In this document: positions 16,226 to 26,403 of the stretch, in pieces
Numbering within the stretch: the first letter of the stretch is position 1
Layout: each line of letters starts with the position of its first letter
Assembly: GCF_031451695.1 (NCBI RefSeq)
Contig: NZ_JARWAM010000006.1
Location: forward strand, 186,001 to 250,000
Origin: Franzmannia qiaohouensis
Lineage (GTDB): Bacteria > Pseudomonadota > Gammaproteobacteria > Pseudomonadales > Halomonadaceae
Direction of reading: 5' to 3'
Length of the DNA stretch: 64,000 bases
The notes under the pieces: model-generated
The model's database searches: none
What the model was told of the DNA's origin: nothing
Seen by the model: the letters and a program-made list of their open reading frames with translations, nothing else
Program-made: the position numbers and the translations under genes

Positions 16226-19200
16226 GGTAGGCGCCCTCCACAGGCTGCGCGTCGCGTGGGTCGGGTTGGCCACGCGTGACCAGCTTGCGCAGCGCGACGT
16301 AGAACACCGGGGTCAGGAACAGGCCGAACAGGGTCACGCCAAGCATGCCGGCGAACACCGCCGTGCCCAGCGCCTGGCGCACCTCGGCGCCGGCGCCACC
16401 GGCCAGCATCAGCGGCACCACCGCCGCGGTGAAGGTGATCGAGGTCATGATGATCGGCCGCAGGCGCAGGCGGCAGGCCTCCAGCGCCGCCTCGACGATG
16501 CCGCGGCCCTGCATCTCCAGCTCGCGGGCGAACTCGACGATCAGGATGGCGTTCTTGCACGCCAGGCCAATCAATACCACCAGCCCCACCTGGACGAAGA
16601 TATTGTTGTCACCGCCGGTGAACTTCACGCCGATCAGCGCCGAGAGCATGCACATCGGCACGATCAGGATCACCGCCAGCGGCAGGGTCCAGCTCTCGTA
16701 GAGCGCCGCCAGCGCCAGGAACACCAGCAGGATCGCCAGCGGGAAGACCACCAGGGCGGCACCGCCCTGGTTGACCTGCTGAAAGCTCAAGTCGCTCCAC
16801 TCAAAGGTCATACCGGCGGGTAGCACCGCCGGCGCCAGGCCCTCGACCAGCGCCAGCGCCTGGCTCGACGACAGCATCCGGGGGTCGGATTCGCCCATCA
16901 GGTCGGCGGCCGGATAGCCGTTGTAGCGGATCACCGGATCCGGCCCGAAGGTCTCGTTGATACGGATCATGCTGCCGATCGGCACCAGCTCGCCAAAGGC
17001 GTTGCGGGTACGCAGCCGATCGATGTTCTCGACGTCCAGGCGGAAGCCGCCATCGGCCTGGGCGATCACCTGCCAGGTGCGGCCGAAGCGGTTGAAGTCG
17101 TTGACGTAGGCCGAGCCAAGATAGACCTGCAGGGTCTCGAACAGGTCGCTGAGCGGCACCCCCTGCGACTTGGCCTTGACCCGATCCACGTGCAGGTCGA
17201 GCTGCGGCACGTTGGCCTGGTAGGAGGTGATGGGATAGCCCATCCCCGGGGTCTGTGCCAGCGCCCCGCTGAGGCCGTCGACGGCGTTCTGCAACTCGCC
17301 GTAGCCGAGGTTGGCGCGATCCTGCACGAACAGCGAGAAGCCCGAGCCGGAACCGAGCCCCAGGATCGCCGGCGGCATGAAGGCGAAACTGAAGGCCTCC
17401 TGCAGGGCGGCGAACTTGCCGTTGAGCTCGGCGGTGATCTCCTCGGCACTGCGCTGGCGGTCGCCGAACGCCTCCAGGCCGAAGAACACCGTGCCGGAGT
17501 TGGGCGTGTTGGTGAACTGCAGCGGATTGAGGCCGGGGAACGCCACTGCCGCCTCGACCCCCTCGGTCTCCAGGGCGATCTCGGTCATGCGCCGGACCAC
17601 CTCCTCGGTGCGATCCAGTGAAGCCCCCTCGGGCAGCTTGGTGCCGCCGATCAGGTACATCTTGTCCTGGGTGGGGATGAACCCGCCCGGCACCGCCTGG
17701 AACATTAGCCCGGTAGCGGCCAGCAGCAGCACATAGATGCCGAACACTACGCCACGCCGGCGCAGGCTGCGCCCCACGCCACGTTGATAGCGCTCGGAGC
17801 TGGCGCCGAATAAGCGGTTGAAGGGGCGGAACAGCCAGCCGAACAGCAAGTCGATGAGCCGCGACAGGCGGTCCTTGGGCGCATCGTGGGGCTTGAGCAG
17901 CAGCGCGGCCAGCGCCGGCGACAGCGACAGCGAGTTGATCGCCGAGATCACCGTGGAGATGGCGATGGTCACTGCAAACTGGCGATAGAACTGGCCGGTG
18001 ACGCCCTCCAGGAAGGCCATCGGCACGAACACCGCGCACAGCACCACCGAGATCGCAATGATCGGCCCGCTCACTTCACGCATGGCCTGGTGGGCCGCCG
18101 CCAGCGGCGCCAGTCCCTCCTCGATATTGCGCTCGACGTTCTCCACCACCACGATGGCGTCGTCGACCACGATACCGATCGCCAGTACCAGCCCGAACAG
18201 GGTCAGGGTATTGATCGAGAACCCCAGCAGGTAGAGCACCGCAAAGGTACCCACGATCGACACCGGCACCGCCAGCAGCGGGATGATCGAGGCCCGCCAG
18301 GTCTGCAGGAACAGCGTCACCACCAGCACCACCAGCAGTACCGCCTCGAGCAGCGTCTTGATCACCGACTTGATGGAGTCGCGCACGAACACCGTCGGAT
18401 CGTAGACGATCTCGTGCTCCACGCCCTCGGGAAAGCGCTCGGCCAGCTCGACCATCTTCTCGCGTACCGCATCGGACAGCGCAATGGCGTTGGAGCCCGG
18501 CGCCTGGAAGATGCCAATCGCCACCGCCTGCTGGTTGTCGAGCAGTGAGCGCAGCGAGTACTCGGCGGCGCCAAGCTCGAGCCGCGCCACATCGGAGAGG
18601 TAGGTGATCTGGCCGTCGCTGCCGGCCCGCACGATGATGTCGCCGAACTCCTCCTCGCTGGCCAAGCGCCCCTGGGCATTGATCGAGATCAGGAAGTCCG
18701 AGGCCTGCGGCGTCGGCGGTGCGCCGAGCTGGCCCGCCGAGACCTGCACGTTCTGCTCGCGGATCGCGGCCAGTATATCGCCGGCGGTCAGCCCCCTGGC
18801 GGCGGCGCGGTCGGGATCGATCCACACCCGCATGGCGTAGTCGCCAGCGCCAAACAGCATCGCCTGGCCGACGCCGGGCAGGCGTGCCAGCTCGTCGCGA
18901 ACGTGTAGCGCCGCGTAGTTGCGCAGGTAGGTGCTGTCGTAGCGCCCGTCCGGCGAGATCAGCTGCGGCACCATGGTCAGGTCGGGCGACTGCTTGTCGG
19001 TGGTCACGCCCTGGCGGCGCACCGCCTCCGGCAGCCGCGCCAGCGCCTGGCTGACCCGGTTCTGTACCTGCACCTGGGCCGCATCCGGGTCGGTACCGGG
19101 GCGAAAGGTCAGGGTCATCGCCAGCACCCCGTCGGAGCCGGCCACCGACTTCATGTACATCAGGTCCTCGACCCCGGTGATCGCCTCCTCCAGCGGCGTG

Positions 19201-19391
19201 GCCACCGTCTCGGCGATCTCCTTGGGGTTGGCGCCGGGATACACCGCCCGCACCTGCACGGTAGGCGGCACCACGTCCGGGTACTCGCTGATTGGCAGCA
19301 GCGGGATACTGATCGCCCCGGCAATAAAGATCAGGATCGACAGCACCGCGGCGAAGATCGGCCGGTCGACGAAGAATTTCGCAAAATCCAT
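16218..19391 (-). CDS. RND multidrug efflux permease (HAE1 family)
   Basis: A 1057-residue proton-driven inner-membrane pump. It starts MDFAKFFVDRPIFAAVLSILIFIAGAISIPLLP, a classic HAE1 N-terminus, has the motif GIVVDDAIVVVENVERN in the first half (paired Asp for proton relay), and repeats with KNAILIVEFA in the second half. Twelve membrane helices and two large periplasmic loops are expected. It exports toxic compounds across both membranes together with the adaptor (19479-20681) and channel genes. Confidence 0.96.
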   Translation of the reverse strand: MDFAKFFVDRPIFAAVLSILIFIAGAISIPLLPISEYPDVVPPTVQVRAVYPGANPKEIAETVATPLEEAITGVEDLMYMKSVAGSDGVLAMTLTFRPGTDPDAAQVQVQNRVSQALARLPEAVRRQGVTTDKQSPDLTMVPQLISPDGRYDSTYLRNYAALHVRDELARLPGVGQAMLFGAGDYAMRVWIDPDRAAARGLTAGDILAAIREQNVQVSAGQLGAPPTPQASDFLISINAQGRLASEEEFGDIIVRAGSDGQITYLSDVARLELGAAEYSLRSLLDNQQAVAIGIFQAPGSNAIALSDAVREKMVELAERFPEGVEHEIVYDPTVFVRDSIKSVIKTLLEAVLLVVLVVTLFLQTWRASIIPLLAVPVSIVGTFAVLYLLGFSINTLTLFGLVLAIGIVVDDAIVVVENVERNIEEGLAPLAAAHQAMREVSGPIIAISVVLCAVFVPMAFLEGVTGQFYRQFAVTIAISTVISAINSLSLSPALAALLLKPHDAPKDRLSRLIDLLFGWLFRPFNRLFGASSERYQRGVGRSLRRRGVVFGIYVLLLAATGLMFQAVPGGFIPTQDKMYLIGGTKLPEGASLDRTEEVVRRMTEIALETEGVEAAVAFPGLNPLQFTNTPNSGTVFFGLEAFGDRQRSAEEITAELNGKFAALQEAFSFAFMPPAILGLGSGSGFSLFVQDRANLGYGELQNAVDGLSGALAQTPGMGYPITSYQANVPQLDLHVDRVKAKSQGVPLSDLFETLQVYLGSAYVNDFNRFGRTWQVIAQADGGFRLDVENIDRLRTRNAFGELVPIGSMIRINETFGPDPVIRYNGYPAADLMGESDPRMLSSSQALALVEGLAPAVLPAGMTFEWSDLSFQQVNQGGAALVVFPLAILLVFLALAALYESWTLPLAVILIVPMCMLSALIGVKFTGGDNNIFVQVGLVVLIGLACKNAILIVEFARELEMQGRGIVEAALEACRLRLRPIIMTSITFTAAVVPLMLAGGAGAEVRQALGTAVFAGMLGVTLFGLFLTPVFYVALRKLVTRGQPDPRDAQPVEGAYHA

Positions 19392-19478
19392 GGCAAGGCT
19401 CCCGCCTCGGGGCAGACGCAGAGCGTCAGCCCTGGGGGCATCGTTCAGGGGTTAGGGTTGGCACTGGAGTGGTAACGC

Positions 19479-20681
19479 TCAGCGAGTGGCGGCGAGCTCC
19501 GTGCCGCCGGCGGTTGGCCCACGCATGTCGACGCTTTCGGCTGCCACTTCCATACCCGGGAAGAAGATCCGCTGGGCGCCGCGCACCACCACCCGGTCGC
19601 CGGACTCGAGACCGGACGCGACGACCCTCAGCCCCTCGGCCATGCGACCCAGCTGCACGTCTCGGCGCTGCGCAATCCCCTCGTCGTCGACCACATAGAC
19701 ATACTTGCGGTCCTGGTCGGTGAGCACTGCCTTGTCGTCGATGAGGATGGCCTGCTGCGAGCCGCTGCCGAGCAGCTGTACCCGAGCAAACATGCCCGGC
19801 GCGAAGCGCCCCTCGCTGTTGTCGAGCACGGCCCGCATCAGGATGGTGCCCGCGGCGGCGTCCAGCCGGTTGTCGACGAAGTCCACCTCGCCCGGGTACG
19901 GATAGCTCTCATCGCTGGCCAGCCCAACGCGGACCGGCGTGCGCTCATCGCGGGAACTCGCGCGCTCGCCGCTGCGGGCCATGGCGTCGTAGTTCAGGTA
20001 GGCCCGCTCGTCGCTGTAGAAGTGCACATGGACCTGGTCCAGCGAGACGATGCTGGTCAGCGGCGTGGCCTCGGAGACCAGGTTGCCGACGGTCACCAGG
20101 GCCCGGCCGGTGCGCCCGGAAATCGGCGCGCGGACCTCGGTAAACGCCATGTCCAGGCTCGCCGTGTCGAGCGCCGCCTGCGCCGCAAGGACCTCGGCAT
20201 TGGCCTGGGCCGCTGCCGCCCGACGCTGGTCCAGCTCCTCGCGGGAGATGGCCCGGCTCTGCGCCAGGGTCTCCGCCCTGGCGACCTCGCTGCGGGCAAG
20301 CTCGGCGCGGGCACGCGCCCGCTCCAGGTCGGCCTCTGCCAGCGCCAGTGCAGCCTGGTAGGGACGCTGGTCGATCACGAACAGCACCTCCCCCGCCTCG
20401 ACACTCTGGCCCTCGGTGTAGTGAATGCTGTCGATATATCCGGTCACCCGCGGGCGTAGCTCTACCGTCTCCACCGCCTCGATACGGCCGGTGAATTCGT
20501 CCCAGAAGCGCACGCTCTCAACCACCACATCGGCCACGCTAACCTGGGGCGGCGGCGGCGCCTGCTGCGCACTGTCGGCCTGGCTGTCACAGCCGGCCAG
20601 GAACAGGAGTCCCACCGCCATGGCGGTAACCATAAGGCGTCTGGGGAGACCCGTGGGTTGGAACATCTCGTGGACGTTCAT
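19479..20681 (-). CDS. RND efflux periplasmic adaptor
   Basis: A 400-residue membrane fusion protein with a lipoprotein signal (MVTAMAVGLLFLAGCDSQ). It has the barrel-sandwich start VELRPRVTGYIDSIHYTEGQSVEAGEVLFVIDQRPYQAAL, an Ala-rich coiled-coil hairpin (residues ~100-165), and the second half-lipoyl IRAPISGRTGRALVTVGNLV-type segment. First gene of the efflux operon; divergent from a LysR gene with a dyad between them. Confidence 0.95.
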   Translation of the reverse strand: MNVHEMFQPTGLPRRLMVTAMAVGLLFLAGCDSQADSAQQAPPPPQVSVADVVVESVRFWDEFTGRIEAVETVELRPRVTGYIDSIHYTEGQSVEAGEVLFVIDQRPYQAALALAEADLERARARAELARSEVARAETLAQSRAISREELDQRRAAAAQANAEVLAAQAALDTASLDMAFTEVRAPISGRTGRALVTVGNLVSEATPLTSIVSLDQVHVHFYSDERAYLNYDAMARSGERASSRDERTPVRVGLASDESYPYPGEVDFVDNRLDAAAGTILMRAVLDNSEGRFAPGMFARVQLLGSGSQQAILIDDKAVLTDQDRKYVYVVDDEGIAQRRDVQLGRMAEGLRVVASGLESGDRVVVRGAQRIFFPGMEVAAESVDMRGPTAGGTELAATR

Positions 20682-20865
20682 AAGTGACCTCTATCGACTC
20701 GGAATGGCGAAATCCACCGACGACTCTCGTCGGGCCTGGCAGTTGAATTGCCGTGGACGCTAACCAGTCGATTGATGTGACGGGGAATCGACACGCGGCA
20801 ACCTGACGCAATGCGCCACCATAAAGCCCTATTGACAACTTGATTAGTCAGGCAACCAGGGAAAT

Positions 20866-20887
20866 ACTGTCCCATTGACGGGACAGT
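20866..20887. promoter_or_regulatory. Inverted repeat upstream of LysR gene and efflux operon
   Basis: ACTGTCCC-N6-GGGACAGT, perfect 8-bp arms, 41 bp before the LysR ATG (20929) and 185 bp before the adaptor start. It is the only strong dyad in the 247-bp divergent region and is a likely binding site of the adjacent LysR protein; the rest of the region shows nothing else I can name. Confidence 0.5.
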
Positions 20888-20928
20888 TAACGTGCGGCAT
20901 CTCCCAAGCACGGCACAGGACAGCGACA

Positions 20929-21903
20929 ATGTTGCAGGATCTCAACGACGCCTTGATCTTCGCCAAGGTGGTAGAACAAGGCAGTTTTATCGCCGCGGCC
21001 AAGCAGCTGCATCTTTCCAAGACAACGGTGAGCCGCAAGGTACAGGGGCTCGAGGAGCGCCTGGGCGCGCGACTGCTGCACCGCACGACACGCAACCTGA
21101 GCCTTACCGAGGCAGGCGCCGTTTACTTCGACTACTGCAATCGTATCGCCCAGGATCTCGACCAGGCAGAGAACGCCGTGCAAAGCCTGGAAGATAGTCC
21201 GCGTGGCTGGCTGCGGGTCACGGCGCCCTTTACCCTCTGCACCGAGTTCACCTCGGACCTGATACGCGAGTTTCACGAGCGCTATCCCCAGGTGCGTATC
21301 GAGATGGTGCTATCCAACGATCGTCTCGACCTGGTGACCAATCAGATCGACGTTGCACTGCGCGTCGGGCCCCTGCCGGATTCGACCTTGATAGCCCGTC
21401 CCTTGGCACGCTACCGCTCCTTCGTCTATGCCAGCGACCGCTATATCGCCATGCACGGCGAGCCAAGCGAACCGGCGGAACTGGCCCGCCACCCCGCCCT
21501 GGCCAAGTGCACCGACCAACGCGGCCAGCGCTACCTGTGGCAGTTACATAATGGAACGCGTCAGGTGGAAGTAGAGATCGACCCAATTGCCATCGCCAAC
21601 GATCCCTTTGTGCTGCGCGGGCTGCTGGTCGAGGGGCAAGGCATAATGCTGGCCAGCGAGATCGTCGCCTGCCTGGGGCCGGAGGAGCAGCGGCTGCGGC
21701 GGGTGCTGGATGGCTGGGAGGGACCCGAGGTTGAACTGAATGCGGTCTTCCCTGGAGGGCGCCTGATCTCTCCCAAGGTGCGCACCTTCGTCGACTTCGT
21801 CGTCGAACGTATGCGGATCGAGAACTTACCCACTGCCGAGCCGTGGCATCCCCAGCTTCAGCCTGCCGCCGAGATGGCAGAGAACGCCGCAGTCACTGCC
21901 TGA
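20929..21903 (+). CDS. LysR family regulator of the RND operon
   Basis: A 324-residue LysR-type protein: HTH in LNDALIFAKVVEQGSFIAAAKQLHLSKTTVSRKVQGLEERLGARLLHRTTRNLSLTEAG, then a substrate-binding effector domain of the CrgA/TrpI type (LRVTAPFTLCTEF). ATG 20929 was chosen because the HTH begins a few residues later. It is divergent from the RND efflux operon and a dyad at 20866 lies between, so it probably controls that operon. Confidence 0.9.
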   Translation: MLQDLNDALIFAKVVEQGSFIAAAKQLHLSKTTVSRKVQGLEERLGARLLHRTTRNLSLTEAGAVYFDYCNRIAQDLDQAENAVQSLEDSPRGWLRVTAPFTLCTEFTSDLIREFHERYPQVRIEMVLSNDRLDLVTNQIDVALRVGPLPDSTLIARPLARYRSFVYASDRYIAMHGEPSEPAELARHPALAKCTDQRGQRYLWQLHNGTRQVEVEIDPIAIANDPFVLRGLLVEGQGIMLASEIVACLGPEEQRLRRVLDGWEGPEVELNAVFPGGRLISPKVRTFVDFVVERMRIENLPTAEPWHPQLQPAAEMAENAAVTA

Positions 21904-21966
21904 TACGGCAGGAACCCTTTGGGCCCGGGAGGGTCGTATAGGTGCTTGTTTTGATAAGGAGATCAC

Positions 21967-22324
21967 ATGCCAGAGCACCACAACGACCCCACCCTGCCAA
22001 GCCCGCACTTTCCCGGTAGTCATATCGTGATGGACGACCGCTACGCCTTCGTCTCCGGCCTGACCGCCGCGGATATCCACGGCACCGAGGGCGATATCGG
22101 CGATATCAAGGAGGAGACGCATCGCGTCATGCGCGAGCTCCAGCGCATGCTGGAGATGGTCAACGTGCACATGAGCGACGTGGTGAGAGTCGATGTCCAC
22201 CTCGCCGACCTCGACGAGATTCACGACATGGACAGCATCTACGCGGAATTCTTCGAGGGACCGAACTATCCGGCGCGCACCTGCACCCAGTCCCCCAAAC
22301 TGTTCGGGGGCTGCCGCGTCGAGA

Positions 22325-22353
<29 letters not shown>
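21967..22353 (+). CDS. RidA family protein
   Basis: A 128-residue Rid-family protein with the trimeric YjgF fold: AFVSGLTAADIHGTEGDIGDIKEETHRVMRELQRMLEMVNVHMSDVVRVDVHLADL and a C-terminal GCRVEITLMARR. The family's archetype hydrolyses reactive enamine/imine intermediates; the Arg important for RidA activity is expected in the ARTC segment (PARTCTQS), which is present. It overlaps the convergent ABC transporter gene by 29 bp. The exact subfamily is uncertain. Confidence 0.85.
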
Positions 22354-24211
<1,858 letters not shown>

Positions 24212-24239
24212 GTCATCACCTTGTGTTGAGGCGACCAGC

Positions 24240-24270
24240 AGGGTAAAACCTCAAGTAAACTACAGGTCAA
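24240..24270 (-). promoter_or_regulatory. SoxR-controlled promoter (sox box) of the ABC exporter
   Basis: On the minus strand TTGACC (24270-24265) and TACCCT (24245-24240) are separated by 19 bp, the overlong spacer typical of MerR-family promoters. Between them lies a dyad at 24248-24267 reading ACCTCAAGT-AA-ACTACAGGT (7 of 9 arm positions paired), whose left half equals half of the E. coli soxS sox box. The site lies 13 bp upstream of soxR itself, so SoxR may also regulate its own gene. Confidence 0.75.
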
Positions 24271-24280
24271 GGAAAATCGC

Positions 24281-24730
24281 ATGTCCCGTAGCATCCCACG
24301 TGAACTCAGTGTCGGCGAGGTCGCCGCGCGCAGCGGCGTGGCCGTCTCCGCCATTCACTTCTACGAAGCCAAGGGGCTGATCGCCAGCCGCCGCAACGCC
24401 GGCAACCAGCGCCGCTTCACCCGCGACGTGCTGCGCCGGGTAGCGATCATCAAGGTCGCCCAGCGCACCGGCATCTCACTTGCCGAGGTGGGTGAGGCCT
24501 TCGCCACCCTGCCCGACCACCGTGCCCCCAGCGCCGCCGACTGGCAGCGCCTCTCGGCCAACTGGCGGGAAACTCTCGATGAACGCATTCGCTGTCTGAC
24601 CCAGCTGCGCGACCAGCTCGACCACTGCATCGGCTGCGGCTGCCTGTCGATGGACGACTGCCCGCTGCGCAACCCGCGCGACACCCTTGCCGAGCAGGGC
24701 TGCGGGGCGCGCCTGCTGGAACCGGGCTGA
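24281..24730 (+). CDS. soxR: Redox-sensitive transcriptional activator SoxR
   Basis: A 149-residue MerR-family activator. It begins with the SoxR HTH (SVGEVAARSGVAVSAIHFYEAKGLIASRRNAGNQRRF) and ends with the [2Fe-2S] cluster motif CIGCGCLSMDDC (C-x2-C-x-C-x5-C), which is specific to SoxR. Oxidation of the cluster by redox-cycling drugs activates target promoters with 19-20 bp spacers. The divergent ABC exporter has such a promoter. Confidence 0.96.
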   Translation: MSRSIPRELSVGEVAARSGVAVSAIHFYEAKGLIASRRNAGNQRRFTRDVLRRVAIIKVAQRTGISLAEVGEAFATLPDHRAPSAADWQRLSANWRETLDERIRCLTQLRDQLDHCIGCGCLSMDDCPLRNPRDTLAEQGCGARLLEPG

Positions 24731-24805
24731 AACCTCACAGCAGGCTGTCGAATCGACAAGGCCAGGTTCGACACACGGGGGTACCCACCAGCGAGGAGAG
24801 ATCGC

Positions 24806-25213
24806 ATGCGTTTCATGATCATCGTCAAGGCCAGCCAGGAGAGCGAGGCCGGCGCCATGCCGGAGGACAGCATGGTTGCCGCCATGGCCGAGTTCCACGA
24901 GCAGCTGGCCAATGCCGGCGCCCTGCTCGACGCCTCGGGCCTGCAGCCCAGCGCCAAGGGTTGGCGCATCGAGTACCGCGACGGCGAGCAGCTGCTCACC
25001 GACGGCCCCTTCAGCGAGGCCAAGGAGCTGATTGCCGGCTACACCCTGATCAAGGTCGCCTCACGCGAGGAGGCGCTGGCGTGGACGCAGCGCTTCCCCA
25101 ACCCCGGCGGCCCAGGGGGCAACGCCGAGATCGAGGTGCGCCAGCTGTTCGAATTGGAGGATTTCGCGCCCGGCGAAGGGATTCAGCGCTTCCGGGCGCT
25201 GGGCACGGTTTAG
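24806..25213 (+). CDS. YciI family protein
   Basis: A 135-residue dimeric alpha/beta-barrel protein of the YCII/DGPF group: MRFMIIVKASQESEAG at the start and LTDGPFSEAKELIAGYTLIKVASREEALAW, which contains the DGPF motif. Function unknown; members are often linked to ECF sigma factors, but none is nearby. It converges on prpF with a 4-bp overlap. Confidence 0.88.
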   Translation: MRFMIIVKASQESEAGAMPEDSMVAAMAEFHEQLANAGALLDASGLQPSAKGWRIEYRDGEQLLTDGPFSEAKELIAGYTLIKVASREEALAWTQRFPNPGGPGGNAEIEVRQLFELEDFAPGEGIQRFRALGTV

Positions 25214-26403
25214 CCTGCCACCTCACCTGGTACCCGTACCCACCCCTCCATCAACACCCGGGCGCTGCGGCTCATGGTGACCTGCTCGACCCGCCAGTCG
25301 TCTCCCGCCCGGCTCGCCTTGGCGCCGACCCGCAGCGTGCCCGAGGGGTGGCCGAAGCACACCGAGTCGCGCTCGCTGCCGCCGGCCGCCAGGTTGACCA
25401 GGGTGCCGGGGATCGCCGCGGCGGCGGCGATGGCCACCGCCGCGGTGCCCATCATGGCGTGGTGCAGCTTGCCCATGGAGAGCGCCCGCACCAGCAGGTC
25501 GATCTCCTCGGCCGCCACCTGCCGGCCGCTGGAGGCGGTATAGCCTGACGGCGGTGCCACGAAGGCCACCTTGGGCGTGTGCTGGCGGCTACCCGCCTCG
25601 CTGACGTCCTTGATCAGCCCCATGCGCAGCGCACCGTGGGCGCGCAGCGTCTCGAAGCGCAACAGTGCCGCCGGGTCGCCGTTGATCGCCTCCTGCAGTT
25701 CGGTGCCGGTATAGCCGAGATCGGCGGCGTTGACGAAGATGGTCGGAATGCCGGCGTTGATCAGGGTCGCCTCGAGGCGCCCGCCCGCCACCACCTCGGA
25801 CGGCACCTCCAGCTCATCGACCCGGTTGCCGGTGGGGAACAGCGCGCCCTCGCCGTCGGCGGGGTTCATGAAGGCCACCGGCACTTCCGCCGCCGGGAAG
25901 GTCACCCCGTCGAGCTCGAAGTCGCCAGTCTCCTGCACCTGGCCGTTGGTGACCGGCACCCGCGAGACGATGGTCTTCTCGATATTGGCCTGCCAGATGC
26001 GCACCTCGACCACCCCGTCGGCGGGAATCCGCGCCGGGTCGACCAGGCCGTTGGCGATGGCGAACGGCCCCACCGCGGCGGAGAGGTTGCCGCAGTTGCC
26101 GCTCCAGTCGACGAAGGGCGTGTCGATGGAGACCTGGCCGAACAGGTAGTCGACGTCGTGGTCGGGGCTCTCGCTCGGCGACAGGATCACCGCCTTGCTG
26201 GTGCTGGAGGTCGCCCCGCCCATGCCATCGACCTGCTTTTGATACGGGTCGGGGCTGCCCAGCACCCGCAGCAGCAGCGCATCGCGGGCCGGCCCGGGCG
26301 CCTGGGCCGCGGCCGGCAGATCGGCGAGGCGGAAGAACACCCCCTTGCTGGTGCCGCCGCGCATGTAGGTCGCGGCAATGCGGATCTGCGGCGTATGGCT
26401 CAT
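25210..26403 (-). CDS. prpF: 2-methylaconitate cis-trans isomerase PrpF
   Basis: A 397-residue enzyme with a diaminopimelate-epimerase-like fold that isomerises the trans-2-methylaconitate made by AcnD so that it can be hydrated to 2-methylisocitrate. The start IRIAATYMRGGTSKGVFF, the GGATSSTSKAVILSPS and DWSGNCGNLSAAVGPFAI blocks are family hallmarks, with Cys in NCGN. It is the last gene of the propionate operon and overlaps acnD by 4 bp. Confidence 0.95.
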   Translation of the reverse strand: MSHTPQIRIAATYMRGGTSKGVFFRLADLPAAAQAPGPARDALLLRVLGSPDPYQKQVDGMGGATSSTSKAVILSPSESPDHDVDYLFGQVSIDTPFVDWSGNCGNLSAAVGPFAIANGLVDPARIPADGVVEVRIWQANIEKTIVSRVPVTNGQVQETGDFELDGVTFPAAEVPVAFMNPADGEGALFPTGNRVDELEVPSEVVAGGRLEATLINAGIPTIFVNAADLGYTGTELQEAINGDPAALLRFETLRAHGALRMGLIKDVSEAGSRQHTPKVAFVAPPSGYTASSGRQVAAEEIDLLVRALSMGKLHHAMMGTAAVAIAAAAAIPGTLVNLAAGGSERDSVCFGHPSGTLRVGAKASRAGDDWRVEQVTMSRSARVLMEGWVRVPGEVAG

